Source: Fimenecus sp052169395 (GTDB lineage: Bacteria; Bacillota; Clostridia; Oscillospirales; Acutalibacteraceae). Taken from it: 64,000 nt of DNA. This document shows, in pieces, positions 26,277 through 35,142 of the stretch. A model generated the notes under the pieces. The model did no database searches, was not told where the DNA came from, and saw nothing but the letters and a program-made list of their open reading frames with translations. The translations under genes and the position numbers were made by a program. Within the stretch, counting starts at the first letter, position 1. The number at the start of each line of letters is the position of its first letter. The DNA is taken from positions 186,001 to 250,000 of the forward strand of contig JBQNCN010000002.1 in NCBI GenBank assembly GCA_052169395.1, given 5' to 3'.

Positions 26277-28328
26277 ATGATAAAGTTTTCAGATAAAATA
26301 ACAAAAATAAAGGGCGTGGGTGAAAAGAAAGCGGCACTCTTTAAGAAGCTGTCCGTTTTTACGGTAGAGGAACTTTTATGTTTTGCACCAAGAAGTTATA
26401 TCGATATGAGCACCGCATTGTCTATTTCACAAGTAATGGAATATATTGATAAAAATGTGTGTGTGTCGGGAACGGTTCTTTTTACTCCGTTAAAAATGCC
26501 GTCAAAAAATCCTCATGCTAAAATTTATAAAACGGATATTTCAGATGAAACGGGAATTTTAAGTTTGCTGTTTTTTAATAATGTTTATATAGACAGGCTG
26601 CTTAAAGAGGGTGCACAATATATTTTTTACGGCAAGCTTACTCTTGATAAATTTGCAAGACCTCAGATGATTTCTCCTGAATTTGTCAAGCTTTCCGCAG
26701 ATTTTAAGATTCGTCCGATATATCCGCAGACAGCCGGGCTCAGCAGCAGAGCCATTGAAAAAACTGTAGCACAGGCTCTTTCTGAAATTGTTGAAATACC
26801 TGATTTTCTGCCTGAAAAAATCAGAGTTGAAAACGGACTGTTTACATTGAAAGAGGCTGTTTTAAATTTGCATTTTCCTAAGTGTAAGGAATTTTCAGAA
26901 AGGGCGAGAAAACGCCTTGCTTTTGATGAAATTTTTATTTTGAGCACCGCTTTGTCTCTTCTTAGGACTGCGGGAGCCGAAAAAACTGAAAATGTGATAA
27001 AAAGAGATTTTACGAAGGATTTTGAAAAGAAACTTCCGTTCAGACTTACTTTTGCACAGAAAAGGGTTATTGATGAATGTGTTGCGGATATGAAGAGCGG
27101 CATTCAGATGTCAAGACTTGTGCAGGGCGATGTCGGAGCGGGCAAAACGGCGGTTGCCGCAGCTGTGGTTTATAATGCTTTTAAAAATGGAATGCAGAGC
27201 GTTTTTGCGGCTCCTACGGAAATTTTGGCGGAGCAGCATTTTGAAACTTTTAAGGAATTTTTTAAAGATGAAAATATTAAAATAGAGCTGCTTTGCGGAG
27301 GAACTAAAAAGGGCGAGAAGGAAAGAATAAAAAAGGAGTGTTCAGAGGGAATAACGGCACTTCTTATAGGCACTCATGCAGTAATGCAAAGTGATGTGGA
27401 ATTCAAACGACTTGGACTTTGCATTACTGATGAGCAACACCGTTTCGGCGTTGAGCAGCGTGCTTCACTTTTTAAAAAAGGTAAAAATCCGAATGTTCTT
27501 GTTATGTCTGCAACTCCCATTCCGCGTTCGCTGGGATTGATTCTTTTCGGTGAGCTTTCAGTGTCGGTGATTGACGAGCTGCCGCCGGGGCGTAAAAAAA
27601 TAAAAACCTATGCTGTTTCCAAATCTTATAGGGACAGAATTTATAGATGGATAAGAGGTTTTATTGAAAAAGGTTTTTCCGCATATGTGATAACGCCTCT
27701 TGTTGATGATGCTGAAAATGAGAGTGTTCTCACACCTGCCGTGCAGTTTAAAGAAAAACTGCAAAGAGATTATTTTCAGGATATTGAGGTGGGACTTCTT
27801 CACGGAAGAATGCCTCCTGAAGAAAAAGAAAGAGTCATGAGTGATTTCGGAGAAGGTAAAATTCGTCTTCTTGTTTCAACAACGGTTATCGAAGTGGGTG
27901 TCGATGTTAAAAGTGCCGTCGCAATGGTCATTGAAGATGCCGACCGTTTCGGACTTTCAACCCTTCATCAGCTTCGTGGAAGAATAGGTAGAAATGATGA
28001 GCAGTGTTACTGCGTGTTGGTTTCAGACAGTAAAAGTAAAACGGCAAGAGAAAGACTTGAAATTATGGAAAATACAGCGGACGGCTTTAAAATAGCCGAT
28101 AAAGACCTTGAAATGAGAGGACCCGGAGATTTTCTCGGAGCAAGACAGCACGGACTTCCGGCTCTTGATTTTTCCGCAGCGATTTCTGATGTTAAAATAC
28201 TTGAAACGGCAAGCGGTTCGGCAAAAAAACTTCTTGAGGAGGATGGCGGATTGAAAAAGCCTGAAAATTCGGAAATTCGCCGTCGTGCCTTGGAGCTTAT
28301 AAAAAATGCACAGGGAACGATATCATAA
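26277..28328 (+). CDS. recG: ATP-dependent DNA helicase RecG
   Basis: 683 residues from the ATG at 26277 (a GTG at 26271 would add two). The N-terminal wedge domain (OB fold near VCVSGTVLFTPL) is followed by the SF2 helicase core: Walker A GDVGAGKTAVAAA, DEQH box CITDEQHRFGVEQR, MSATPIPRSL, VSTTVIEVGVDV, QLRGRIGRN, and the RecG C-terminal segment DLEMRGPGDFLGARQHG. It remodels stalled forks and Holliday junctions. There is no ribosome binding site; a TATAAT box ends at 26270, so the mRNA may be leaderless or nearly so. Confidence 0.96.
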   Translation: MIKFSDKITKIKGVGEKKAALFKKLSVFTVEELLCFAPRSYIDMSTALSISQVMEYIDKNVCVSGTVLFTPLKMPSKNPHAKIYKTDISDETGILSLLFFNNVYIDRLLKEGAQYIFYGKLTLDKFARPQMISPEFVKLSADFKIRPIYPQTAGLSSRAIEKTVAQALSEIVEIPDFLPEKIRVENGLFTLKEAVLNLHFPKCKEFSERARKRLAFDEIFILSTALSLLRTAGAEKTENVIKRDFTKDFEKKLPFRLTFAQKRVIDECVADMKSGIQMSRLVQGDVGAGKTAVAAAVVYNAFKNGMQSVFAAPTEILAEQHFETFKEFFKDENIKIELLCGGTKKGEKERIKKECSEGITALLIGTHAVMQSDVEFKRLGLCITDEQHRFGVEQRASLFKKGKNPNVLVMSATPIPRSLGLILFGELSVSVIDELPPGRKKIKTYAVSKSYRDRIYRWIRGFIEKGFSAYVITPLVDDAENESVLTPAVQFKEKLQRDYFQDIEVGLLHGRMPPEEKERVMSDFGEGKIRLLVSTTVIEVGVDVKSAVAMVIEDADRFGLSTLHQLRGRIGRNDEQCYCVLVSDSKSKTARERLEIMENTADGFKIADKDLEMRGPGDFLGARQHGLPALDFSAAISDVKILETASGSAKKLLEEDGGLKKPENSEIRRRALELIKNAQGTIS

Positions 28329-28390
28329 AATAAAAAAATCATATCGTTTTTTGTCTGAAATTTTATGATATTAAAATTTAAAACAATAAA

Positions 28391-28418
28391 AAAGACAGTC
28401 GTGTGACTGTCCTTTTCT
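28391..28418. terminator. Bidirectional terminator between recG and pyrG
   Basis: GACAGTC (28394-28400) pairs with GACTGTC (28405-28411) with A and T runs on the flanks. It separates two convergent genes. Confidence 0.75.
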
Positions 28419-28419
28419 T

Positions 28420-30024
28420 TTATTTGCTTTCCGAATATTTTACCGCCGCTTCAATAAGGCCCTTGAATAAAGGTGCAGGTCTTGTCGGGCGTGATTTGAA
28501 TTCGGGGTGTCCCTGTGTTGCAATGTACCACGGGTGATCCGATACCTCAACCATTTCAACAATGTGTTTATCAGGTGATACTCCGCAGATTTTCATTCCG
28601 TGTTGCTCAAGCTTATCTCTGTAGTCATTGTTCACTTCATAGCGATGGCGATGTCTTTCAGAAATATTCTGTGCGTTGTAGGTTTCATATGCCTTTGAAT
28701 CGGGGTCAAGAACACAGGGATATGCACCGAGACGCATTGTGCCGCCAAGGTTTGTAACATTGCTCTGATCATGCATAAGGTAAATTACGGGTGCGCTTGT
28801 ATCGGGATCTGTTTCAGTTGTGTTGGCATCTTTTAAGCCGAGTACGTTTCTTGCGTATTCAATAACCGCAATCTGAAGTCCGAGGCATATTCCGAGGTAG
28901 GGAACGCCGTTTGTTCTGGCATAGTTTGCGGCAATGATTTTACCCTCTATTCCTCTTGTGCCGAAACCGCCCGGAACTAAAATTCCGTCAGCACCGCCTA
29001 AAAGTTCTTTTACATTTTCAGCGGTTATGTTTTCACTGTCTATCCAATCTATTTCAACATTTGCACCGTTTGCAATGCCGCCGTGCTTAAGAGCTTCGTT
29101 TACTGAAAGGTAACTGTCCTGAAGTTCGATGTATTTTCCTACAAGTGAAATTTTAACCGTTTTATTAAGCGAAGCGACCTTTTTCAGCATTTCAAACCAT
29201 TCCGTATGATCGGGTTCATCACATTTAAGATTTAAAAGTTTGATTACAACCTTGTCAAGTCCCTCATCCTCAAGATGCTTGGGAATTTCATAAAGTGACG
29301 GATAATTGAGGTTTGCAACTACCGATTCCTTAGGTACGGAGCAGAAAAGGGCGATTTTGCTTTTAATATCCTCATCAATCGGGTGAGCTGCACGCAGAAC
29401 GATAATGTCGGGACGAATACCGAGACTTAAAAGTTCTTTTACACTGTGTTGTGTAGGTTTGGTTTTAAGTTCACCCGAGCATTCGATATATGGAACAAGA
29501 GTTACATGAATATGCACACAGTCGCCGGGTCTGTCCTGTGAAAACTGTCTGATAGCTTCGAGGAAGGGGAGTGATTCTATATCACCTACGGTTCCTCCCG
29601 TTTCAACAATTACAATATCCGTGTCGGGAGTGTCGTTTAGGGCGATTCTTCTTTTAATTTCATTTGTTATGTGAGGAATAATCTGTACGGTGTTGCCGCC
29701 ATAAACACCCTTTCTTTCATTTGAAAGCACATTGAAATAAACCGAGCCCGATGTAACGGAACTGTTTTTGGAGAGAGATTCATCAATAAATCTCTCATAA
29801 TGTCCTAAATCAAGGTCGGTTTCCGCACCGTCATCGGTAACAAAAACCTCACCGTGTTGAATGGGATTCATCGTTCCGGGGTCAACATTGAGATAGGGAT
29901 CAAGTTTCATCACCTTGATTTTTAAACCCCTGTCCTTTAAAAGTCTTCCAAGAGAAGCGGCGGTAATGCCTTTGCCAAGACCTGAAACAACTCCACCCGT
30001 AACGAAAATGAATTTTGCAGCCAT
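28420..30024 (-). CDS. pyrG: CTP synthase
   Basis: 534 residues from the ATG at 30024, chosen because AGAGGTG lies just upstream and the protein then begins MAAKFIFVTGGVVSGLGKG, the conserved start. The in-frame upstream extension to 30138 crosses the promoter and leader. The synthetase domain (GGTVGDIES) is followed by a class I glutaminase with Cys in YLGICLGLQ and the His-Glu in TQGHPEF. It aminates UTP to CTP. The leader contains a terminator hairpin, so expression is probably controlled by attenuation. Confidence 0.97.
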   Translation of the reverse strand: MAAKFIFVTGGVVSGLGKGITAASLGRLLKDRGLKIKVMKLDPYLNVDPGTMNPIQHGEVFVTDDGAETDLDLGHYERFIDESLSKNSSVTSGSVYFNVLSNERKGVYGGNTVQIIPHITNEIKRRIALNDTPDTDIVIVETGGTVGDIESLPFLEAIRQFSQDRPGDCVHIHVTLVPYIECSGELKTKPTQHSVKELLSLGIRPDIIVLRAAHPIDEDIKSKIALFCSVPKESVVANLNYPSLYEIPKHLEDEGLDKVVIKLLNLKCDEPDHTEWFEMLKKVASLNKTVKISLVGKYIELQDSYLSVNEALKHGGIANGANVEIDWIDSENITAENVKELLGGADGILVPGGFGTRGIEGKIIAANYARTNGVPYLGICLGLQIAVIEYARNVLGLKDANTTETDPDTSAPVIYLMHDQSNVTNLGGTMRLGAYPCVLDPDSKAYETYNAQNISERHRHRYEVNNDYRDKLEQHGMKICGVSPDKHIVEMVEVSDHPWYIATQGHPEFKSRPTRPAPLFKGLIEAAVKYSESK

Positions 30025-30044
30025 AAAACACCTCTGTAATATAT

Positions 30045-30075
30045 TAAAAAAAACGCGACAGTACAACAAATCGCG
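30045..30075 (-). promoter_or_regulatory. Leader terminator/attenuator of pyrG
   Basis: On the minus strand CGCGA (30075-30071) pairs with TCGCG (30058-30054) and is followed by a run of eight Us. An alternative pairing GTACA with TGTAC within the same leader would disrupt it. It lies between the pyrG promoter and its ribosome site. Confidence 0.65.
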
Positions 30076-30085
30076 TGTACGCAAT

Positions 30086-30114
30086 ATTATATAATAGAAA
30101 AAATCAAAAAACAA
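30086..30114 (-). promoter_or_regulatory. pyrG promoter
   Basis: Minus-strand TTGTTT (30114-30109) and TATAAT (30091-30086), 17-base spacer. Transcription would start near 30080, directly before the leader hairpin. Confidence 0.6.
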
Positions 30115-30207
30115 GGTAAAAAACAAAAAGAACTTCAAATTAATTTTACAAAGAGCTTTTATTAAATGTTTTTTGACTTATTTACAAAATTTTATTTTGA
30201 AATTTGA

Positions 30208-30243
30208 AAACAAAAAAACAGCAAACTTTTGGGTTTACTGTTT
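30208..30243 (-). terminator. Terminator after the 30302-30880 gene
   Basis: AAACAGCAAAC (30216-30226) pairs with GTTTACTGTTT (30233-30243) with one mismatch. On the minus strand it is followed by a run of Ts. Confidence 0.65.
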
Positions 30244-30301
30244 TTATAAATTGAAGAAATACTTTAGCAATTCGCTCTTATAAATCGGATTAAATTAAGA
30301 T

Positions 30302-30880
30302 TTACAGCGAATCGTTATGTATAAGAATGCTCATGTATGCGCCTTTTTTGAAAAGTGATGTACTAACACCCCAGGCAATTGCCGAACATGCCAATTCGTC
30401 AGCGTATTTTGATTTGACGGTTCTGGAATCAAGAACAATGCCTTTTGGGTATAATTCGGCTGATAAATGCTGATGTAAGCTGTCTGCTGAACCTGTTTCA
30501 ACCGCTTTTATTGAACGCAGAGGATTTGTATCCCACCATTCATCAGGTTTTGAAAAAGAACCGTCCGCTCTCATTTCACCTGAAGATAATTTTTGCGCAC
30601 AGATTTCTCTGATTTTTTCTAAAGTTTCATCGTCAATTACACCGTCGGTAATTGAATAAGCGTAGTATGCACATGCTACGCCGTCATCATCAAGTTCTTT
30701 GATCAGGTAAAGATTTGAAACACCTCTATCCTTGAACTTTTTCCACTTGGCCGATACCTTTTTAAGACTTGCATCGGTATAAACCGATGAATTACCGTTC
30801 TCCAACGCTTGCTTAAGTTCTTCTAAATTAACCTCTTTCTTTTCCCAGTTGTCGATGAAATTGATTCTGAGATTACTCAT
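30302..30880 (-). CDS. Protein of unknown function
   Basis: 192 residues from the ATG at 30880, chosen for GAGGAGGAA just upstream; the longer frame to 30955 lies within the previous gene. No signal peptide or membrane helix. It is acidic, mixed alpha/beta, with segments NLEELKQALENGNSSVYT, WKKFKDRGVSNLYLIKEL and CAYYAYSITDGVIDDE. I do not recognise a family. Its start overlaps the end of the 30873-31346 gene by 8 bases, so the two are translated together. Confidence 0.7.
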   Translation of the reverse strand: MSNLRINFIDNWEKKEVNLEELKQALENGNSSVYTDASLKKVSAKWKKFKDRGVSNLYLIKELDDDGVACAYYAYSITDGVIDDETLEKIREICAQKLSSGEMRADGSFSKPDEWWDTNPLRSIKAVETGSADSLHQHLSAELYPKGIVLDSRTVKSKYADELACSAIAWGVSTSLFKKGAYMSILIHNDSL

Positions 30881-31346
30881 TTGACATTTCCTCCTCACAG
30901 TCTTCTTGCCAACTGTTAAATGTATTATTATCGAATACGATTGTAGTATTAACATACGGTTCTACTTTAACTTCAGTATAAAAAGCACCTTTTTTGTTGT
31001 AATATGCTGAATTTTCCGGACGTGATTTTACATAAAATTTTACAGAATATTCCCCCGGTAGAAGTAAGATGGACGGTGTCAACATCTCTTCGGAGAATAG
31101 CGCTTTATACCATGTTTCACCGTCATCGCTAACCGTAACATCATAAAAATTGCCGTAACCGTTATCTATTCTGAGATAGACTTTGGATAATTCATTGTTG
31201 TTTTTCATACTTTTAATAAATTTAAAAGCTTTCTTACGCTTATATTGTTTATATGCCAAGCGACTTATACTTATATAGAACAGTATTGTCATTACAACAA
31301 TTATTATCCAAGGTTTGTCGTGTATAAAATTTGAGATTTCCCTCAC
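30873..31346 (-). CDS. Membrane-anchored protein of unknown function
   Basis: 157 residues starting from a GTG at 31346, with AAAGGA upstream. One transmembrane helix at about 13-32 is followed by a basic linker and a beta-rich domain (LSKVYLRIDNGYGNFYDVTVSDDGE, LLLPGEYSVKFYVKSRP, YVNTTIVFDNNTF) that looks like a small beta-sandwich. Family not recognised. It overlaps the following cytosolic gene, suggesting a functional pair. Confidence 0.65.
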   Translation of the reverse strand: MREISNFIHDKPWIIIVVMTILFYISISRLAYKQYKRKKAFKFIKSMKNNNELSKVYLRIDNGYGNFYDVTVSDDGETWYKALFSEEMLTPSILLLPGEYSVKFYVKSRPENSAYYNKKGAFYTEVKVEPYVNTTIVFDNNTFNSWQEDCEEEMSNE

Positions 31347-31402
31347 GCTGTTTTCCTTTTCACAATATGAATTTTAAAAACATTAAACATTATATTGTTT
31401 TT

Positions 31403-32386
31403 TTATTTGCTTTTTCCGCACATTGCTTTTATGTTTGCACCGTGATCAATAAAGATTTCTCTTGCAATTATTGTGGCGGTAAAGGCGAGATAACCGCCTA
31501 TTGTTATATCCGACAGGAAGTGTGCTCCCACACGAAGTCTGGAAAAGCCTACTATAACAGTAAAGGCTATAGGTATGAAATATAGAAGAAAACGTTTATT
31601 TTTATCTTTTATTTCAAGTGCATTTCCTATGAGGATGAGCCCGAATGACATTCCTGCGGCACAGGTATGGCCCGACGGAAAGCTTTTACAGGCATCTGTC
31701 GTGCCATATATTGCCACTCTGTCGGCTTTTGGCATTTTAGGTGTTGTTTGATACCACTTTGCAAAGCGTGCAAAGCCGTATTCCGTAGTATCTTTATACA
31801 AATTCATAGCTCTGAAGCGCGGACGATTTGCTATTCTTTTTAAAATTTCAACCGAACCTTGAGCGAGAGCGGCAATGAATATTATTGAAACGCCTACCCA
31901 AAATAATTTTTTTAATTTTTGTTCCGAAAGTTTTCCCATTGCTGAAATCCAGAGCGATGCAATAAGACCTCCGATTGCAAAAAATGTGATTTTTACTATC
32001 GTACCCTCTCTAAATTCTGTATTTCCGATATGTTCACCCACATATTTTAAAGTGTCATAAAAACATATCCAAACAGCCATAATAGCTGCACAGTGTGTAA
32101 AAATTGCCGTTATGTTTTTTAAAATATTGTTTTTGATGCGCAATCTTGCATTCCAATGGAAAATGATAAAGGCAAATGCAATCATTAAGAATATGGGAGC
32201 GGAACCGATAGTTTCAAATGTGGCACCGAAAAAATCATTTGTCAAATAAGTACCGTTGGCAAGCGTGTGTCTGGTAAGAAATTTATCTATGACAAGATCA
32301 AATTTTGTGGCGGTTCCCAAAAGCACGGCAAGGATAATAAAATAAAAAAGAAAACCGAGCCAAAGTCTTTTTTTACTTTTGTTCAA
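31403..32386 (-). CDS. PAP2-family lipid phosphatase membrane protein
   Basis: 327 residues with about eight membrane helices. The phosphatidic acid phosphatase type 2 signature is present in order: KRIANRPRF (KxxxxxRP), KSFPSGHTCAAG (PSGH) and SRLRVGAHFLSD (SRxxxxxHxxxD). Such enzymes dephosphorylate undecaprenyl pyrophosphate or other lipid phosphates at the membrane. The N-terminal part is longer than in minimal PAP2 proteins. Substrate not resolved. Confidence 0.88.
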   Translation of the reverse strand: MNKSKKRLWLGFLFYFIILAVLLGTATKFDLVIDKFLTRHTLANGTYLTNDFFGATFETIGSAPIFLMIAFAFIIFHWNARLRIKNNILKNITAIFTHCAAIMAVWICFYDTLKYVGEHIGNTEFREGTIVKITFFAIGGLIASLWISAMGKLSEQKLKKLFWVGVSIIFIAALAQGSVEILKRIANRPRFRAMNLYKDTTEYGFARFAKWYQTTPKMPKADRVAIYGTTDACKSFPSGHTCAAGMSFGLILIGNALEIKDKNKRFLLYFIPIAFTVIVGFSRLRVGAHFLSDITIGGYLAFTATIIAREIFIDHGANIKAMCGKSK

Positions 32387-32522
32387 AGAAATCCTCCAAA
32401 TAAATTCATGATATTTATAAAAATTCTATCAAAAACAATAAAGATATGCAAGATGCGTATTATAAACGAAAAAAATGATTTAAATAGAAACAATTATTAG
32501 AATGAACTTACAAAGTGGTTTA

Positions 32523-32552
32523 TAGACAAACATAAGCTTATTGAGATACAAT
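32523..32552 (+). promoter_or_regulatory. Promoter of the perR-rubrerythrin operon
   Basis: TAGACA (32523-32528) and TACAAT (32547-32552), 18-base spacer. AGAGGAGA lies near 32565 before the perR ATG. No clear TTATAATnATTATAA PerR box was found in the leader. Confidence 0.55.
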
Positions 32553-32578
32553 CCTAATAAGTCAAGAGGAGAGATTAA

Positions 32579-32977
32579 ATGCCAATCAGAAATACAATTC
32601 AGCGGCGAACAGTTTTAGATACTGTAAAGGCGCTTGCAAACCATCCTACACCTGAAAATGTTTATGAGGAAATTCGCAGAAACGGCGGAACTCTAAGCAG
32701 AAGCACTGTTTACAGAAATCTTGAAGTACTGCAAAAAAACGGGCAGTTAAAAAAACTTGATCTTCCGAGCAGAAATACAAGATATGACGGCAACACAAGC
32801 AGACATAATCATATAGTATGCTCAGTTTGCGGAAGGGTAGGTGATGTACCGAACGTTTCAGAGGAAACGGCAAATAAAGTGCCGAGGGAGATAAACGGCT
32901 GGAATGTTTGTGAGCATTATTCAGTATTCTTCGGGCGGTGTCCCGATTGCAATAAAAAATATATTAATGAAAAGTGA
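32579..32977 (+). CDS. perR: Fur-family regulator, PerR-like
   Basis: 132 residues. The winged helix is at 1-75 (TIQRRTVLDTVKALANHPTPENVYEEI, RSTVYRNLEVLQKNGQLKKL). The metal region has RHNHIVCSVCGRVGDV and a second pair FGRCPDCNKK, giving the four structural-zinc cysteines. The gene lies directly upstream of rubrerythrin and a rubredoxin, which supports a peroxide-sensing PerR role rather than iron-sensing Fur. PerR oxidises at its regulatory iron-binding histidines and releases its targets. Confidence 0.88.
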   Translation: MPIRNTIQRRTVLDTVKALANHPTPENVYEEIRRNGGTLSRSTVYRNLEVLQKNGQLKKLDLPSRNTRYDGNTSRHNHIVCSVCGRVGDVPNVSEETANKVPREINGWNVCEHYSVFFGRCPDCNKKYINEK

Positions 32978-32985
32978 GGAAAAAA

Positions 32986-33522
32986 ATGGAACTTAAAGGT
33001 TCAAAGACGGAACAAAATCTTATGGCGGCTTTTGCAGGTGAATCACAGGCAAGAAATAAATATACATATTTTGCGTCAAAGGCTAAAAAGGACGGATATG
33101 TACAGATTTCAGAGCTTTTTACCGAAACGGCAAATAATGAAAAGGAGCATGCAAAACTTTGGTATAAGCTTTTAAATGGAGGAATTTCCGATACGGCGAC
33201 AAATCTTAACGAGGCTGCTAACGGCGAAAACTATGAGTGGACCGAGATGTACCCGACCTTTGCAAAAGAGGCGAGAGAAGAGGGATTTGACGATATTGCC
33301 GAAAAATTTGAGCAGGTTGCTGCAATTGAAAAGGAACATGAGGAACGTTACAAAAAGCTTCTTGCAAATGTAACAGATAAAAAAGTTTTCTCAAAAGATG
33401 GAGATGCGATTTGGCAGTGTGCGAATTGCGGACATATTGTAGTGGGTAAAGAAGCACCGGAAGTTTGTCCTGTTTGCGCTCATCCGCAGGCATACTTTTT
33501 GATAAAGGCTGAGAACTATTAA
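32986..33522 (+). CDS. rbr: Rubrerythrin
   Basis: 178 residues from the ATG at 32986, with GTGAGGA 6 bases upstream, which overlaps the perR stop. The diiron four-helix domain has ESQARNKYTYFASKAKKDG and ANNEKEHAKLWYKLL and later EKEHEERYKKLL. A C-terminal rubredoxin domain holds Fe(SCys)4 (CANCGHIVVGKEAPEVCPVCAHP). It reduces hydrogen peroxide to water in anaerobes, taking electrons from rubredoxin. The gene pair with a rubredoxin-like protein downstream fits. Confidence 0.96.
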   Translation: MELKGSKTEQNLMAAFAGESQARNKYTYFASKAKKDGYVQISELFTETANNEKEHAKLWYKLLNGGISDTATNLNEAANGENYEWTEMYPTFAKEAREEGFDDIAEKFEQVAAIEKEHEERYKKLLANVTDKKVFSKDGDAIWQCANCGHIVVGKEAPEVCPVCAHPQAYFLIKAENY

Positions 33523-33550
33523 TATAATATAAAACTATAGGAGAATTAAA

Positions 33551-33670
33551 ATGAAAAAGTGGAAATGTCTGGTGTGCGGTTATGTATACGAGGGAGAGGA
33601 ACTTCCTGAAGATTTTGAATGCCCCATTTGCGGCGTCGGTGCAGACCAGTTTGAAGAAGTAGAGGAATAA
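33551..33670 (+). CDS. Short rubredoxin-like protein
   Basis: 39 residues, shorter than usual rubredoxins (about 52). The sequence has two CxxC pairs, CLVCGYVYEG and CPICGVGADQF, that bind one iron. It is preceded by AGGAGAA 28 bases after rubrerythrin's stop. The compact form resembles the free-standing rubredoxin-like domain found fused to rubrerythrins. It likely feeds electrons to rubrerythrin. Confidence 0.9.
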   Translation: MKKWKCLVCGYVYEGEELPEDFECPICGVGADQFEEVEE

Positions 33671-33675
33671 AAAAT

Positions 33676-33710
33676 AAAAAGAGCCTGAATATTCAGGCTC
33701 TTTTTATTTT
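33676..33710. terminator. Bidirectional terminator between the rubrerythrin operon and cysS
   Basis: GAGCCTGA and TCAGGCTC form a perfect stem (33681-33700, loop ATAT) extended by A/T pairs to 33676-33705. T run follows on the plus strand and A run before it serves the minus strand cysS. Confidence 0.88.
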
Positions 33711-33729
33711 TATGGATATATCATTCAGG

Positions 33730-35142
33730 TTATATTCTTTTCCATTTTACGCCGTCTTTAGTATCTTCAAGGATAATTCCTCTTGACTTCAATTCATCAC
33801 GAATTTTATCCGCATTTTCAAAATCTTTGTTTTTCCTGTATTCGTTTCTTTTTTCCACAAGAGCGTCTATTTCTTTATCATCTTCCGTTTTTTCTGACGG
33901 ATTGTCCGTTTTTTCCTCATAGACAATACCCAAAATTTCAGTAAGGGTATTGAAAAGTTCAAAGGCACGGGATATAAGTTCTTTATCATTTGTTTTTAAA
34001 ATTTCCGTATTCACAAGGCGTACCAACTCAAAAATTGCGGTAAGCCCGTCGGCAGTATTTAAATCATCGTCCATAACCGAAATAAATTTTTCACGATGCG
34101 AATTTATTTTATCAAAAAGCTCGGCTTTATTTTCCGCTTTGCCGTTTGCCGTTTCAAGAGCGTTAAGCATTGCGTTTTTGCAATTGTGCAGCCTTTTAAG
34201 CGAGGCTATGCACTGTTCAATTATATTAAAAGAGTAGTTTACCGGCATTCGATAATGAGATGAAATCATAAGATAACGGATAGGCTCATAACCGTATTTT
34301 TCAGCGACATCACGAACGGTAAAGAAATTTCCGAGAGACTTTGACATTTTTACATTATCAACATTTATGTAGCCGTTGTGCATAAAATAGTTTGAAAAAG
34401 TACATCCGTTTGCACATTCGCTCTGTGCAATTTCATTTTCATGATGAGGGAAAATTAAATCCTGACCGCCTCCGTGAATATCAATGGTTTTACCGAGATA
34501 TTTTTCAGCCATAACTGAACATTCAATATGCCAGCCGGGTCTCCCTTTACCCCACGGGCTTTCCCAGAAAGGTTCTCCCGGTTTTGCACCTTTCCAGAGT
34601 GCAAAATCCATAGGATCATTTTTAACTTCTTCCTTTGCAATTCTTGCACCAGCTTCAAGATCGTCAATGTTCTGATGTGAAAGCTTTCCGTATGATTTAT
34701 CTGAACGGGGTTTGAAATAAACATCTCCGTTTTCCGCAGGATAGGCATTTCCGTTTGCAATGAGTTTTTCTATAAGCGCTATCATTCCGTCAATATTTTC
34801 TGTTGCTTTAGGCTGAACTGTTGCGGGAAGAGTGTTTAACCCTCTTGCGTCAATTTCAAATTCTTTTATGTATTTTTCTGAAACGGTTTTGTAATCGGAA
34901 TTTTCCTCATTTGCACGTCTTATAATTTTATCGTCAATATCCGTAAAATTACTTACATATTTCACTTCATATCCGCGAAATTCCAGATATTTTCTAAATG
35001 TGTCAAAGACACAAAGCGGACGGGCATTGCCGATATGAATATAATTGTAGACGGTAGGACCGCATACATAAAGGCGTACCTTGCCTTTTTCAAGTTCTTT
35101 GAATTCTTCTTTTTTTCTTGTAAGCGTATTATAAATTTTCAT
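33730..35142 (-). CDS. cysS: Cysteinyl-tRNA synthetase
   Basis: 470 residues from the ATG at 35142, preceded by TAAGGAGG; an ATG at 35160 lies before that site. Class I motifs HIGNARPL (HIGH) and KMSKSLGNF (KMSKS) are present, and the zinc ligands include the Cys of VRLYVCGPTVYN, a Cys in WHIECSVMAEK, and the HHENEIAQSE His region. It charges tRNA-Cys. Its start lies inside the 3' end of cysE (14-base overlap), so the pair is translated from the T-box-controlled transcript. Confidence 0.97.
   Translation of the reverse strand: MKIYNTLTRKKEEFKELEKGKVRLYVCGPTVYNYIHIGNARPLCVFDTFRKYLEFRGYEVKYVSNFTDIDDKIIRRANEENSDYKTVSEKYIKEFEIDARGLNTLPATVQPKATENIDGMIALIEKLIANGNAYPAENGDVYFKPRSDKSYGKLSHQNIDDLEAGARIAKEEVKNDPMDFALWKGAKPGEPFWESPWGKGRPGWHIECSVMAEKYLGKTIDIHGGGQDLIFPHHENEIAQSECANGCTFSNYFMHNGYINVDNVKMSKSLGNFFTVRDVAEKYGYEPIRYLMISSHYRMPVNYSFNIIEQCIASLKRLHNCKNAMLNALETANGKAENKAELFDKINSHREKFISVMDDDLNTADGLTAIFELVRLVNTEILKTNDKELISRAFELFNTLTEILGIVYEEKTDNPSEKTEDDKEIDALVEKRNEYRKNKDFENADKIRDELKSRGIILEDTKDGVKWKRI

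Noticed and set aside
26663..27103. 146-codon minus-strand frame inside recG
   Set aside because: Antisense shadow of a clear helicase gene.
30025..30138. 38-codon upstream extension of pyrG
   Set aside because: Crosses the promoter and terminator hairpin; ATG 30024 with AGAGGTG gives the conserved start.
32387..32578. PerR operator in the perR leader
   Set aside because: AT-rich partial matches only; no convincing TTATAATnATTATAA.
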